DNA from: an uncultured Saprospiraceae bacterium
Lineage (GTDB): Bacteria > Bacteroidota > Bacteroidia > Chitinophagales > Saprospiraceae
Length of the DNA: 47,222 bases
Reading direction: 5' to 3'
NCBI GenBank assembly: GCA_937967615.1
Contig: CALCMJ010000021.1
Span: 1 to 47,222 of the forward strand
Every line of letters starts with the position of its first letter. The stretch's first letter is position 1. Positions 26,738 through 35,321 of this stretch are shown in pieces. The notes under the pieces were generated by a model that ran no database searches, was not told where the DNA came from, and saw only the letters and a list, made by a program, of their open reading frames with translations. The position numbers and the translations under genes were made by a program.

Positions 26738-27826
26738 TTACCCATGTATACTCCCTTCCAGCTCTCTTAAAAACCCACCCTTTTTATTCCGCATCGCCGC
26801 AACAATTTCTGCAAGAATAGAAAGCGCAATTTCTTCAGGCGATTCTGCTCCTATCTCCAGCCCAGTAGGACTATAAAAAAAATCAACTTTGCTCATGTCC
26901 AGATCTGGAAGCTGAGACATCATTTTTGTAAATCGTTTCTTAGGACCTAGCATGCCTATGTAAGCAGGTCGTTTTTCCAAAAAAATAGGGAGTAAAGATT
27001 TGTCATGATTAAAATCATGGGACATCAATACGACTGCCGTATATTCATTGACTAAGACAGAAGATGCTTCACGATAATCGAGAACCTGTTCGCTAAGTGC
27101 AAAAACTGCTTTAGATAATTTTTTTGCCTTTCCAATCACAGTCGTTTTCCAACCTAACTCCGTCGCCATATTGACCATAGATAAGACATCATAATTATCA
27201 CCTACGATAATCAGCTTTGTCTCGGGCCTTATAAATTCTACTAAAAGTTTTACTTCAAGATCTGCAGATTTGCAATTATAAATACCTGGCTTTTTTCTCT
27301 CTCTTGTCTCCTCAGTAAATTGTCTTAACTCCGTTTCATTTATTTTAGCAAATTCAATTTCACCCTCTGTGTTGTCTAGTAGTTTTATTTTACCTAGCAG
27401 CGGAGAATCTTCAGGACATTCAATTATTTTCAATAATAATTTGGGTTCGCTCGCGTCAATAATTTTCCGCAGCTGTTCTATTTCATTATCAGGGTCATTG
27501 GGATCAATAGGTGTAAATAAAACTTCAATCCTTCCATTGCAACCTAATCCAATCCCAATTTGATTTTTGTCATCCTCCATAGTATCATAGACAACATTGG
27601 AAGCGGCATTTTTAAAAATTGCTTTTTGAGATCTTTTCAAGGCATCTCCCTCTAAACATCCACCACTAATACCTCCCGTCCAAACCCCAGTACTTCGGAC
27701 TAACATCCTCGCACCTATCCTCCTGTAAGAGGACGCTTCCACATTTACAACTGAGGCCAATGCAAGCTTTTCTACACTGTGGTCCATTGCATCGTACTCT
27801 GCAATTATTTTTCTTATTTCTTTCAC
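26738..27826 (-). CDS. XdhC/CoxI-family molybdenum-enzyme maturation protein
   Basis: A 362-residue protein with an N-terminal XdhC/CoxI domain (KLALASVVNVEASSYRRIGARMLV and GGISGGCLEGDALKRS, about 20-70) and a C-terminal Rossmann-like XdhC_C domain (KLIIVGDNYDVLSMVNMATELGWKTTVIG; VVLMSHDFNHDKSLLPIFL; YIGMLGPKKRF). XdhC binds molybdenum cofactor, promotes its sulfuration and loads xanthine-dehydrogenase-type enzymes. No xanthine or aldehyde dehydrogenase gene lies in the window. The sulfite dehydrogenase nearby uses unsulfurated Moco and should not need it. It is preceded by about 400 bases without a gene, so it is probably not in the pxp operon. Confidence 0.9.
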   Translation of the reverse strand: MKEIRKIIAEYDAMDHSVEKLALASVVNVEASSYRRIGARMLVRSTGVWTGGISGGCLEGDALKRSQKAIFKNAASNVVYDTMEDDKNQIGIGLGCNGRIEVLFTPIDPNDPDNEIEQLRKIIDASEPKLLLKIIECPEDSPLLGKIKLLDNTEGEIEFAKINETELRQFTEETRERKKPGIYNCKSADLEVKLLVEFIRPETKLIIVGDNYDVLSMVNMATELGWKTTVIGKAKKLSKAVFALSEQVLDYREASSVLVNEYTAVVLMSHDFNHDKSLLPIFLEKRPAYIGMLGPKKRFTKMMSQLPDLDMSKVDFFYSPTGLEIGAESPEEIALSILAEIVAAMRNKKGGFLRELEGSIHG

Positions 27827-27969
27827 GTCAATCTTTCTCTTTATCCAAGAAACAAAATTTATAAGTATCAGGCATAAGCGTTTGATGAATTTTAAAAATA
27901 ACTGAATTTTAATTGAGAGGATGAAATTTAATACCTGTTTATGCTATACACGAAGTATGTTCTAAAAAA

Positions 27970-28050
27970 TGCGGGAGGCCGTCTGTCACAATATGGGTGG
28001 GAGGGTAGCCGGCACTCGCGTGCTTGAATTTGACAGTCAAGCCTTTTTTT
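27970..28050 (+). repeat. GC-rich hairpin element in a 394-base gene-free stretch
   Basis: This short GC-rich island sits in AT-rich spacer (27827-28220). It contains GCAC-TCGC-GTGC and then GCTTGA (28022-28027) pairing with TCAAGC (28037-28042) before C and seven T, which looks terminator-like on the plus strand, though no plus-strand gene precedes it. TGGGAGG, CTCGCG and GCTT occur in the same order as in the module at 21698-21725 next to tRNA-Val. The rest of the spacer is AT-rich, without recognisable motifs. Confidence 0.45.
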
Positions 28051-28220
28051 GTTACTTAATTTTGGGCTAGCAAAAAAAAGTAAATGACAATAAGTTGAAA
28101 CATTTTCAATTATAATTAATTGTCAAAAACCATCAATAAATTTTTAAAATATAACAAGGAGGACACTATTTTTTTGCTCTGTAAATGTTTTTATTAAAAA
28201 TTAACTTTAAGCCCCAAATG

Positions 28221-29081
28221 TCATACACTAAGTATAAACTTAAACTCCTTTCCAAATCTTATCTGATTAAATTTCCAAAGTTCTTCTTCTTCAATCAGTG
28301 CAATTCTAGGGTAGCCTCCTGTGGTCTGGCCATCTTGTAAAATTACAATAGGATTACCACTGGGTGGCAATTGTATCATGCCTGGAACAAGACAGGATGT
28401 CTTTGTCATAAAGTCTTTCTTCCATTCTAATTTCTCGCATTCCAATCTTGCTCCCATTCGGTTAGATTGCGCAGATATTTTAAATGTCATGTCTTGAAAT
28501 TGTTTGCTAGAGTACTCCGCTAATGCATCATATTCAGGACCCTTTATGCATTTTATAAGCGCAGCATCATAATCCGAAAAATGCATAAGAGAAAGAAAGG
28601 TTTTATTTAAAGGTCCCTCATGTTTTATTTCAAAAGCGTCGCCTTTTTTTATTGGCGCATTTCCTAATTTTGCATATGCATAACTGGAATGCGAATTGTA
28701 AACATGGGCACAATCTAATTTTCCTTGAATAGCCAAATAGCCACGCACGCCAGAAATGGAATAGCCGCCTTTTAATATATCGCCAGTCTTTACTTCAATC
28801 GTTTGGTACCTTCCGGCCTCTTCTCCATTAAGCATCCATTGCATATCCGCTCCCGTCATTCCAATGATGGCATTTTCTCCAAACTCGATTTCGCCTCCTT
28901 GTATTGTAAATTCAAAACAGGGAGAATCTTTCGCATTTCCAACAAGCATATTCGCCATACGTAGAGCACCATAATCCATGGCACCTGATCTCGGAATACC
29001 ATAGTATGCTAAACCCAATCTGCCCGCATCTTGAATACTCGTATACATCCCTGGTTTAGTAAACTCAATCATTGTACTCAA
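28221..29081 (-). CDS. pxpC: 5-oxoprolinase subunit C (PxpC/KipA, biotin-dependent carboxyltransferase fold)
   Basis: A 286-residue protein with the KipA/AHS2 domain throughout: FTKPGMYTSIQDAGRLGLAYYGIPRSGAMDY at the front, FEFTIQGGEIEFGE, GYSISGVRGYLAIQG (about 105), FKISAQSNRMGARLE (about 198) and the closing GNPIVILQDGQTTGGYPRIA. Together with PxpA and PxpB it forms the prokaryotic ATP-dependent 5-oxoprolinase, which opens 5-oxoproline to glutamate. Its start overlaps the end of pxpB by 17 bases, so translation is coupled. It is the last gene of the operon. Confidence 0.93.
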   Translation of the reverse strand: MSTMIEFTKPGMYTSIQDAGRLGLAYYGIPRSGAMDYGALRMANMLVGNAKDSPCFEFTIQGGEIEFGENAIIGMTGADMQWMLNGEEAGRYQTIEVKTGDILKGGYSISGVRGYLAIQGKLDCAHVYNSHSSYAYAKLGNAPIKKGDAFEIKHEGPLNKTFLSLMHFSDYDAALIKCIKGPEYDALAEYSSKQFQDMTFKISAQSNRMGARLECEKLEWKKDFMTKTSCLVPGMIQLPPSGNPIVILQDGQTTGGYPRIALIEEEELWKFNQIRFGKEFKFILSV

Positions 29082-29757
29082 TTATATTTTGCGCCATGAC
29101 TTCTAAAACTCTGAATTCATCTTCACTGATAGACTTTATCTCAATTGTATCTCCGGGAGAAACTACCATAGGCGGTGTATTGGGAATATCTAATACGCGA
29201 ATTGGAGTTTTACCAATAACATTCCAACCAGCAGGTGTGCTCAAACTATATAGTCCTAAAAATTCTCCCCCTACAGCAATACTCCCCGCAGGAATGTTTG
29301 TAACCGGCATTGATTTTCTGGGTACATGTAGTTTATTTTCTAGTCCTGTCATGTAAAGAAAGCCCGGAACGAATCCCAACATGCGCAATGTATATTTAGC
29401 TGATATTAAATGTTTAATATAGTCATCACTGCTCATCCCAGTATGTGTTTCAATATGGCTCATATCTTCTGTTTCGTAGAAAAGCACTGGCAACACAAAA
29501 TGTTTACGTGTTTCTGAAACTGTTTCAATGGGTAAAGTGCTTAAGTAATCTAAAATCTGCTCTGGACTTTCTGAATCATATGAGATACAGATTTCCTCTT
29601 CAGTTGCTCTTACATCAATTATAGTTGTATTGCTGTTGTCCAGAATCTGTTTTGCTAAATAGGGTAGGTGCAGGGTAGGCTTGTCGCTCGGATGCAACAA
29701 GAGATGATGCGAAAATGCACTTACTTTAAATTTTAAATTATTAAGTACAACGAACAT
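29065..29757 (-). CDS. pxpB: 5-oxoprolinase subunit B (PxpB/KipI)
   Basis: About 230 residues from the ATG at 29757, which overlaps the end of pxpA by 17 bases; the longer frame up to 29823 would run 83 bases into pxpA. AHS1/KipI domain signatures: HTGMSSDDYIKHLISAKYTLRMLGFVPGFLYM, the GFxPGF turn, LENKLHVPRKSMPVTNIPAGSIAVGG and SLSTPAGWNVIGKTPIRVLD. It is cytoplasmic and forms a complex with PxpC. In Bacillus the homologue KipI inhibits the kinase KinA, but the gene context here points to the oxoprolinase role. Confidence 0.93.
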   Translation of the reverse strand: MFVVLNNLKFKVSAFSHHLLLHPSDKPTLHLPYLAKQILDNSNTTIIDVRATEEEICISYDSESPEQILDYLSTLPIETVSETRKHFVLPVLFYETEDMSHIETHTGMSSDDYIKHLISAKYTLRMLGFVPGFLYMTGLENKLHVPRKSMPVTNIPAGSIAVGGEFLGLYSLSTPAGWNVIGKTPIRVLDIPNTPPMVVSPGDTIEIKSISEDEFRVLEVMAQNIIEYND

Positions 29758-30496
29758 GTATGTTTTCTTTATCGAGAAATCTTCGAATGCTAGATAATAT
29801 ATTAACAGAGTTCTCTGTATCACTATGCAGACAAATAGTTTCTACTGCTAAGGGAACTTCCTCTCCGCTATGAAGTAAAATAGTTTTTTTATGGGCGAAT
29901 CTAGCAAGCTGCGCTTCAATTAAATTAAGATCAGTAAGAACTGCTCCTTCCTTCTTTCTCCCTCTTAGTTTTGTTTGCTCGTCATATGCTCTGTCTGCAA
30001 AACCTTCGTGTATAAATCGAATTCCTTCTTGCGCAGCCAAAGCTGCAATGGGAGAATTTGCCAAACCATATAACTGTAAATCAGGATTTATACTTTTTAT
30101 TAATCCAATAATTAATTTTGCCTTTTCCTTATCTTGCACCATATCATTATAAAGTGCACCGTGAGGTTTTACATGATGGACACTTATGTCTAATTCATTA
30201 GCGATAGAAATAAAATGTGCAATTTGTTCTGCAATGGAATTTCTTAAATCTTCAAGAGGGATGTCCAGAGTTTTTCTCCCAAAATTTTCCCTATCCGGAT
30301 AGGAAGGATGTGCGCCTACTGCAACCCCATGTAATTTTGAAAGTTCTAAAGCATTACGCATAGTATCATCGTCTCCCGCATGCCCGCCTGTTGCAATATT
30401 ACAACTGCTCAAAAAGGGCATCAATTTGTCGTCGAAATTCCTACCCGTATGGATGGAAATTTCTGCTAGGTCACAATTTAAATCAAGGCTACTCAA
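29741..30496 (-). CDS. pxpA: 5-oxoprolinase subunit A (PxpA, LamB/YcsF family)
   Basis: A 251-residue LamB/YcsF protein. Motifs are LDLNCDLAEISIHTG at the N-terminus, SCNIATGGHAGDDDTMRNALELSKLHGVAVGAHPSYPDRENFGR (about 31-74), HHVKPHGALYNDMVQD (about 105-120) and FADRAYDEQTKLRGRKKEGAVL (about 160-182). The first motif usually reads DLNCDMGE; here it is DLNCDLAE, a mild change. It provides the 5-oxoproline-binding part of the ATP-dependent 5-oxoprolinase. It sits between the Nramp-like transporter gene (16-base gap upstream) and pxpB. Confidence 0.93.
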   Translation of the reverse strand: MSSLDLNCDLAEISIHTGRNFDDKLMPFLSSCNIATGGHAGDDDTMRNALELSKLHGVAVGAHPSYPDRENFGRKTLDIPLEDLRNSIAEQIAHFISIANELDISVHHVKPHGALYNDMVQDKEKAKLIIGLIKSINPDLQLYGLANSPIAALAAQEGIRFIHEGFADRAYDEQTKLRGRKKEGAVLTDLNLIEAQLARFAHKKTILLHSGEEVPLAVETICLHSDTENSVNILSSIRRFLDKENIHVRCT

Positions 30497-30512
30497 TCTT
30501 TATTATTTTATT

Positions 30513-31715
30513 TTAACCGGTGAAGAATCCAAAAACTGAATTCAATATTTTAAAGGATAATAAAAGTGTTATTAGTATTACAAACAAGCCTAGAATGTTT
30601 TGTAACAAAGAATTGCTGTGTTTGCCCAGTAACTCTTTTTTATTCATCATGTACAAAAGATAGATTGCAATAATGGGCAGTAACAAGCCATTTGCAATTT
30701 GAGCAAACTTAATTATAGTAATAGGTTTGAATCCTAAAGAGGAAAATAGAACACCTACTAAAAGAATAAATCCCCAAACCGCTTTAAATTGAATTGTATT
30801 TTTTGTTTTCTCCCATCCAAATATTCCTCTAGCAGCATACGCCGCTGCAAGCGGTGCCGTAATTGCCGAACTTATCCCTGCCGCAAACAAACCAATTGCC
30901 ATCACATATTTTGCCCATGATCCTAAAACAGGTTCTAGTTGTAATGCCATATCGCTCGCTGAATTAATTTCAACGCGGACACCCTGAGTAGCTGTCGCAG
31001 CAACAATGAGGATTGCCATAGACACTAATCCGCCTAAAAATATAGACACAAAATTTTCCCTGCGTATGTCAGAGAGACTTGCATCTGCTTTATATTTTTC
31101 TGAAACAGAAGATGCATGCAAGAACAAATTATAGGGAACTACTGTAGTGCCAATGAGCGCAAGTACAGTTAAAAAATCTGCTGAAGAAGATGGGACAAAG
31201 CCCTGGGCAATCATACTGAAGGAAGGCTTAAGTAATATTGCAGTTATTATAAAACACAAACTCATCAGAATGACCAAGCCGATCAATAGATTTTCTAGAT
31301 GTTTATATTTCCCTAAGAATAGAAAGATACCTGCTATTCCACCTATTACTAAAGGCCACACTTTAAATTTCCCAATAAGTAAATCTAATCCTAGAACACC
31401 TCCAGAAATATTTCCAGCCTCATACGCCGCATTCCCAATAAGAATTGCCGAAATAACAATAAAGAAAAACAGAATACGCAGAAAACCTTCAGGGGTATGT
31501 TTTCGTATGGCAGACCCCAAACCATCCTGAGTTATAAAACCCAAGCGGGCCGCCATTTCTTGTAGCACTATCGTTGCAAAGATGGAAAAGCCCAAAGCCC
31601 AGAGTAAGGTATATCCTGAATTTACCCCAGCGAGTGTACACACCGTTACAGTTCCTGGACCAATGAAAGCCGCAGTGACCAAGGTAGCTGGACCAAAATA
31701 TTTTTTTAAGCCCAT
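30513..31715 (-). CDS. Non-canonical Nramp-superfamily transporter linked to 5-oxoprolinase
   Basis: A 400-residue inner-membrane protein with about 11 hydrophobic helices and an overall Nramp (MntH) layout: GPATLVTAAFIGPGTVTV in TM1 and LALIGTTVVPYNLFLHAS in TM6. The metal-binding DPGN of TM1 is G19-P20-G21-T22, so the Asp and Asn ligands are gone. The TM6 motif, normally A-T-V-M-P-H-N, is T190-T-V-V193-P-Y195-N, so the metal-contacting Ala and Met and the conserved His are gone as well. A manganese or iron transporter role is therefore unlikely. Bacillus ycsG, also Nramp-like, sits beside ycsF (pxpA), and here the gene lies between DUF2891 and pxpA with a 1-base overlap and a 16-base gap. 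I infer import of 5-oxoproline or a related small acid. Confidence 0.85.
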   Translation of the reverse strand: MGLKKYFGPATLVTAAFIGPGTVTVCTLAGVNSGYTLLWALGFSIFATIVLQEMAARLGFITQDGLGSAIRKHTPEGFLRILFFFIVISAILIGNAAYEAGNISGGVLGLDLLIGKFKVWPLVIGGIAGIFLFLGKYKHLENLLIGLVILMSLCFIITAILLKPSFSMIAQGFVPSSSADFLTVLALIGTTVVPYNLFLHASSVSEKYKADASLSDIRRENFVSIFLGGLVSMAILIVAATATQGVRVEINSASDMALQLEPVLGSWAKYVMAIGLFAAGISSAITAPLAAAYAARGIFGWEKTKNTIQFKAVWGFILLVGVLFSSLGFKPITIIKFAQIANGLLLPIIAIYLLYMMNKKELLGKHSNSLLQNILGLFVILITLLLSFKILNSVFGFFTG

Positions 31716-32830
31716 TATTGTTCGTCTCTAGTTTTTAAAGCATATAATGCAAAGGAGGCCAACCAATGTTCGCCAGCATAATCTCCATCAGTAATTTTAG
31801 CCAAGGAATAATCTAAATGTGCATTTGCAATATTTTGAACATGTGCATTGGATTTTCCAAGGGGATAAAGACACCAGGCACGAGAAAAATTTAGTCCATC
31901 TAGATGTACGAGTTTGCCATCACTTCTGTCTTTTACTTTTCCAGGTGCAAGGCCTTCACTCCCGTTTATAAGCTTGGGTAAAAATGCAGTAGACCATGTA
32001 GAAAATTCTTCAGTATTGAGAACCCTGCGCATAAGGTTCATTTCTTCTAGACAAGGGGAAAGAAAATCATATCCACTGGGTTCCCAACTGATGGGACAGT
32101 CAGCATCATCTGAGTAAAACGATTTTGCACGATCAGTAATCATATTTTCCAATGGAGCATCACCTATGACACGCGCGTAATCCAAAGCAAAGCTTAGACC
32201 AAAGGCTGTATTGCTATGTTCGCCCACCCGAATAGGATAAACCAGTTTCGGCAAATAATCTAAATACTTTTCTGAAAGAAGATGACATAGAGGTTCTAGG
32301 TTAGCATACCATGCTTGGGCATCTGGATCTTCCCATGTTTTTAGTTCTTCCCCTAATTTTAGCAACCATGCCCATCCGTAAGTACGTTCAAATGATTTTG
32401 TGTAATCATTTAATGAAAAATAATCTATTTCTTTTTGGATATTTTCGGCTGTAAGATTTTCTGAAAGTTTTTTTCTTGCTTCCGCTTGGATGCTTAGTTC
32501 AGGGAATCGTTTTAAAAGGTAAACAAGAGACCAATGCCCATGCACAGCAGAATGCCAATCAAAACATCCATAAAAGGCAGGATGGTGAACTATGGGCAGT
32601 TGCAGATCTTCCTCTTTCGCTATAGTAAGACCTGCTTTGTAGGGAAGATTTGTCTGGATGCATTTCATTGGAAGTGTAGCCAGACGTTCTGCTTCTTCTA
32701 GACTTAATGTCTCTACAGATCTGTTCTCAGATTTAACTTGCGAAGGAAGTTTGCTTTCCGTTGTTGGTTTACAACTAAAGATTATGCAAATTGAGCTGGC
32801 AAACAATACGGTTAAAATATTTGTTCTCAT
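31715..32830 (-). CDS. DUF2891-family lipoprotein
   Basis: A 371-residue predicted lipoprotein, lipobox ending at the Cys of CIIFSC (about residue 20). The mature part matches the DUF2891 type: HPAFYGCFDWHSAVHGHWSLVYLLKRFPEL (about 92-121), RTYGWAWLLKLGEEL (about 149), HSNTAFGLSFALDYARV (about 205) and the Trp/His-rich end GDYAGEHWLASFALYAL. The fold looks all-alpha, like an (alpha/alpha) toroid, and the conserved His and Trp would line the cavity, but no activity is established. It is the first gene of the operon with the Nramp-like transporter (1-base overlap of stop and start) and pxpABC, so it probably helps obtain or release 5-oxoproline outside the cell. That role is inference. Only 37 bases separate it from the divergent DUF1684 gene. 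Confidence 0.85.
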   Translation of the reverse strand: MRTNILTVLFASSICIIFSCKPTTESKLPSQVKSENRSVETLSLEEAERLATLPMKCIQTNLPYKAGLTIAKEEDLQLPIVHHPAFYGCFDWHSAVHGHWSLVYLLKRFPELSIQAEARKKLSENLTAENIQKEIDYFSLNDYTKSFERTYGWAWLLKLGEELKTWEDPDAQAWYANLEPLCHLLSEKYLDYLPKLVYPIRVGEHSNTAFGLSFALDYARVIGDAPLENMITDRAKSFYSDDADCPISWEPSGYDFLSPCLEEMNLMRRVLNTEEFSTWSTAFLPKLINGSEGLAPGKVKDRSDGKLVHLDGLNFSRAWCLYPLGKSNAHVQNIANAHLDYSLAKITDGDYAGEHWLASFALYALKTRDEQ

Positions 32831-32867
32831 GACTAAAAGTTATAAATTATCTTAGACTTTACGAACT

Positions 32868-33770
32868 ATGCTAAAGAAACTCTCAGTATTAATACTATTT
32901 GGAACAGTATTCCTTGCTTGTAATACGAATAAACAGCTTGTAAGCGCGATTCCATCAGCTTATGAACAATCAATCTTGGATTGGCGCCAGCAAAGACTAT
33001 CCGGCTTAACAGCACCACAAGGATGGTTAAGTTTAGTAGGATTGCATTGGCTAAAAGCAGGTGTAAATACTATTGGTTCAGCACCCAAAAACACAGTTGT
33101 ATTAAATGCTAATGCACCACTGCATTTGGGATCAATAGAATTGTTACAAGACAGTATGTACTTTAGAAATCTGAGTAGAGCAGCAAGAGTAAATGATACT
33201 AAATTCAAAGAGGGACAAATTTTTAGCGATGGAGATGGAGAGATAAGTACAATTAACTACAAGAGTTTATTTGCCTACGTAATTAAAAGAGGAGAAAAGT
33301 ATGGACTGCGCGTCAGAGATACGAGCAATGCTGCACGATATGCCTTGAAAGAGATACCCAACTTTCCTGTAAATGCATCTTGGAATAAAAAGGCACGCTA
33401 TGTTGCTCCTCCAAAAGGAACCACCATTCCTATTACGAACGCTCAAGGATTAACTGAGGATAATCCAGTACTAGGCTACATAGAATTTGAACATAATGCG
33501 AAGACGCATAGGATTGCTGCACTCTATGGAGGTCCACTCCAATATTTTTTAATCATTGGTGATGAGACGAGCTCAGCAGAAACTTATGGAGGTGGACGTT
33601 TTATGTATGTGAACAAGCCAGATGCAAACGGGAATATCCAATTAGATTTTAATAAGGCATATAATCCACCCTGCGTATTTACAGATTTTGCAACCTGCCC
33701 CTTGCCACCTAAAGAAAATATAATGCCTTTTAGGATTGAGGCTGGCGAAATGAATTTAGAAGGACACTAA
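32868..33770 (+). CDS. DUF1684-family lipoprotein
   Basis: A 300-residue predicted lipoprotein (lipobox VFLAC, Cys18). The domain is recognisable by EQSILDWRQQRLSGLTAPQGWLSLVGLHWLKAGVNTIG near the front, YGLRVRDTSNAARYALKEIPNFPVN in the middle, FLIIGDETSSAETYGGGRFMYV, and the hallmark end LDFNKAYNPPCVFTDFATCPLPPKEN. DUF1684 proteins are widespread in Bacteroidota envelopes and have no proven function. It is divergent from the pxp operon with 37 bases between start codons, so the two promoters must overlap or lie within the genes. Confidence 0.87.
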   Translation: MLKKLSVLILFGTVFLACNTNKQLVSAIPSAYEQSILDWRQQRLSGLTAPQGWLSLVGLHWLKAGVNTIGSAPKNTVVLNANAPLHLGSIELLQDSMYFRNLSRAARVNDTKFKEGQIFSDGDGEISTINYKSLFAYVIKRGEKYGLRVRDTSNAARYALKEIPNFPVNASWNKKARYVAPPKGTTIPITNAQGLTEDNPVLGYIEFEHNAKTHRIAALYGGPLQYFLIIGDETSSAETYGGGRFMYVNKPDANGNIQLDFNKAYNPPCVFTDFATCPLPPKENIMPFRIEAGEMNLEGH

Positions 33771-33842
33771 ATAGATAATTCTTAATCTATCTACGAATTG
33801 AACTAGTATAACATTTTTTATCTTGAGACGGAAATAAGCAAA

Positions 33843-35321
33843 ATGAAAAATTCGCGTATAACCCTGATTGGAGCAGGTATTATGAGTGCAACCTTAGGTG
33901 TTCTTCTAAAGCACTTAATGCCAGACGTTCAAATTCATATAATTGAAAGATTAGACAAAGTAGGAGCAGAAAGTTCTGATGCCTGGAATAACGCAGGAAC
34001 AGGGCATTCAGCATTTTGTGAATTAAACTATACGCCCCTTAGGGAAAATGGAGAAGTAGATATTTCAAAGGCATTGTCAATAAGCGAGTCGTTTGAGATT
34101 TCAAAACAACTCTGGGCATTTCTCTTAGAACAGGAATTGATCAAAACGGACTCTCCTTTTATCAATGACATTGATCATATGAGTTTTGTATGGGGAAGCG
34201 CAAATAAAGAATTTCTAAAAAAACGGTATGATGCTCTTGTAAAATACGGAATGTTTTCTGACATGAAGTATACGGACTCTTTTGATGAGATAAAAAAGTG
34301 GGTGCCATTAATGATGGATGGAAGAGATAGTTCTGAAGAGATCGCCGCTACCCGCATGGAAATAGGTACTGATGTAAATTTTGGTTCTATTACGCGGGCG
34401 ATGATTGATTATTTAAAGTCTTGTGATGGAGTTGATGTGTTTTTGGGAAATGAGGTAGAGGATTTAGAAGAAATAGATAATGGATGGCTAGTTAAAGTTA
34501 AAGACATGCATTCAGGTGAGGTGAAAAAATTTGCTACTGACTTTGTGTTTATAGGTGCAGGAGGTGGGGCTCTTCCCTTGCTTGAAAAATCTGATATTCC
34601 AGAAGGCAAGGGCTATGGAGGATTTCCTGTAAGTGGCCAGTTTTTAAAGTGTAATAATCCAGAGGTCATTGCAAGACATGAAGCGAAGGTATATGGAAAG
34701 GCGGCGGAAGGTTCGCCACCTATGTCTGTTCCGCACTTAGATACAAGAATGTTAGATGGAGAGCGTTCTCTATTATTTGGTCCTTACGCTGGCTTTTCTA
34801 CAAAGTTTTTAAAGAATGGTTCCTATCTGGATCTGCCCTTATCCATTGAAGTGCATAATGTATGGCCCATGCTAAGCGCTGGCGTACATAATATAGGCTT
34901 GACGAAGTATTTGATTCAGCAAGTTATGCAATCAGATGAAGACCGATTTAAATTTTTAAAAACATTTTATCCGAAAGCCAATATTAAGGATTGGGAATTA
35001 ATATCCGCTGGACAGAGAGTACAGATTATTAAAAAGGATGGAGAAGAAGGAGGAGTATTAAAATTTGGTACTGAGATTGTTACAAATGAAAAAAACACAC
35101 TCGCAGCACTTTTAGGCGCATCTCCAGGAGCTTCCACATCAGTAGGCATTATGCTTGACCTCCTTGACGATTGTTTTACAGAAGAAATGAAGACGGAAGA
35201 TTGGAAAGATAAGATCAGAGAAATGATACCTAGTTATGGACGCTCATTAATTGATGATGATCAGCTCTGCAAAGAAGTCAGAGAAAGAACGACTAGGGTA
35301 CTTAAATTAAAACAAAATTAG
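33843..35321 (+). CDS. mqo: Malate:quinone oxidoreductase
   Basis: A 492-residue FAD-dependent peripheral membrane enzyme that oxidises L-malate to oxaloacetate and reduces quinone, as an alternative to soluble malate dehydrogenase. The N-terminal dinucleotide fold reads TLIGAGIMSATLGVLLK, followed by the Mqo-specific ESSDAWNNAGTGHSAFCELNYTP. Further conserved blocks are TDFVFIGAGGGALPLLEKSDIPE, GFPVSGQFLKC, and the C-terminal GTEIVTNEKNTLAALLGASPGASTSV. The length matches the family. It appears monocistronic, followed by a 155-base spacer before the FIST gene. Confidence 0.95.
   Translation: MKNSRITLIGAGIMSATLGVLLKHLMPDVQIHIIERLDKVGAESSDAWNNAGTGHSAFCELNYTPLRENGEVDISKALSISESFEISKQLWAFLLEQELIKTDSPFINDIDHMSFVWGSANKEFLKKRYDALVKYGMFSDMKYTDSFDEIKKWVPLMMDGRDSSEEIAATRMEIGTDVNFGSITRAMIDYLKSCDGVDVFLGNEVEDLEEIDNGWLVKVKDMHSGEVKKFATDFVFIGAGGGALPLLEKSDIPEGKGYGGFPVSGQFLKCNNPEVIARHEAKVYGKAAEGSPPMSVPHLDTRMLDGERSLLFGPYAGFSTKFLKNGSYLDLPLSIEVHNVWPMLSAGVHNIGLTKYLIQQVMQSDEDRFKFLKTFYPKANIKDWELISAGQRVQIIKKDGEEGGVLKFGTEIVTNEKNTLAALLGASPGASTSVGIMLDLLDDCFTEEMKTEDWKDKIREMIPSYGRSLIDDDQLCKEVRERTTRVLKLKQN

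Noticed and set aside
28022-28050. Terminator of a plus-strand gene
   Set aside because: No plus-strand gene lies upstream; both neighbours are on the minus strand, so I list it as an element of unknown role.
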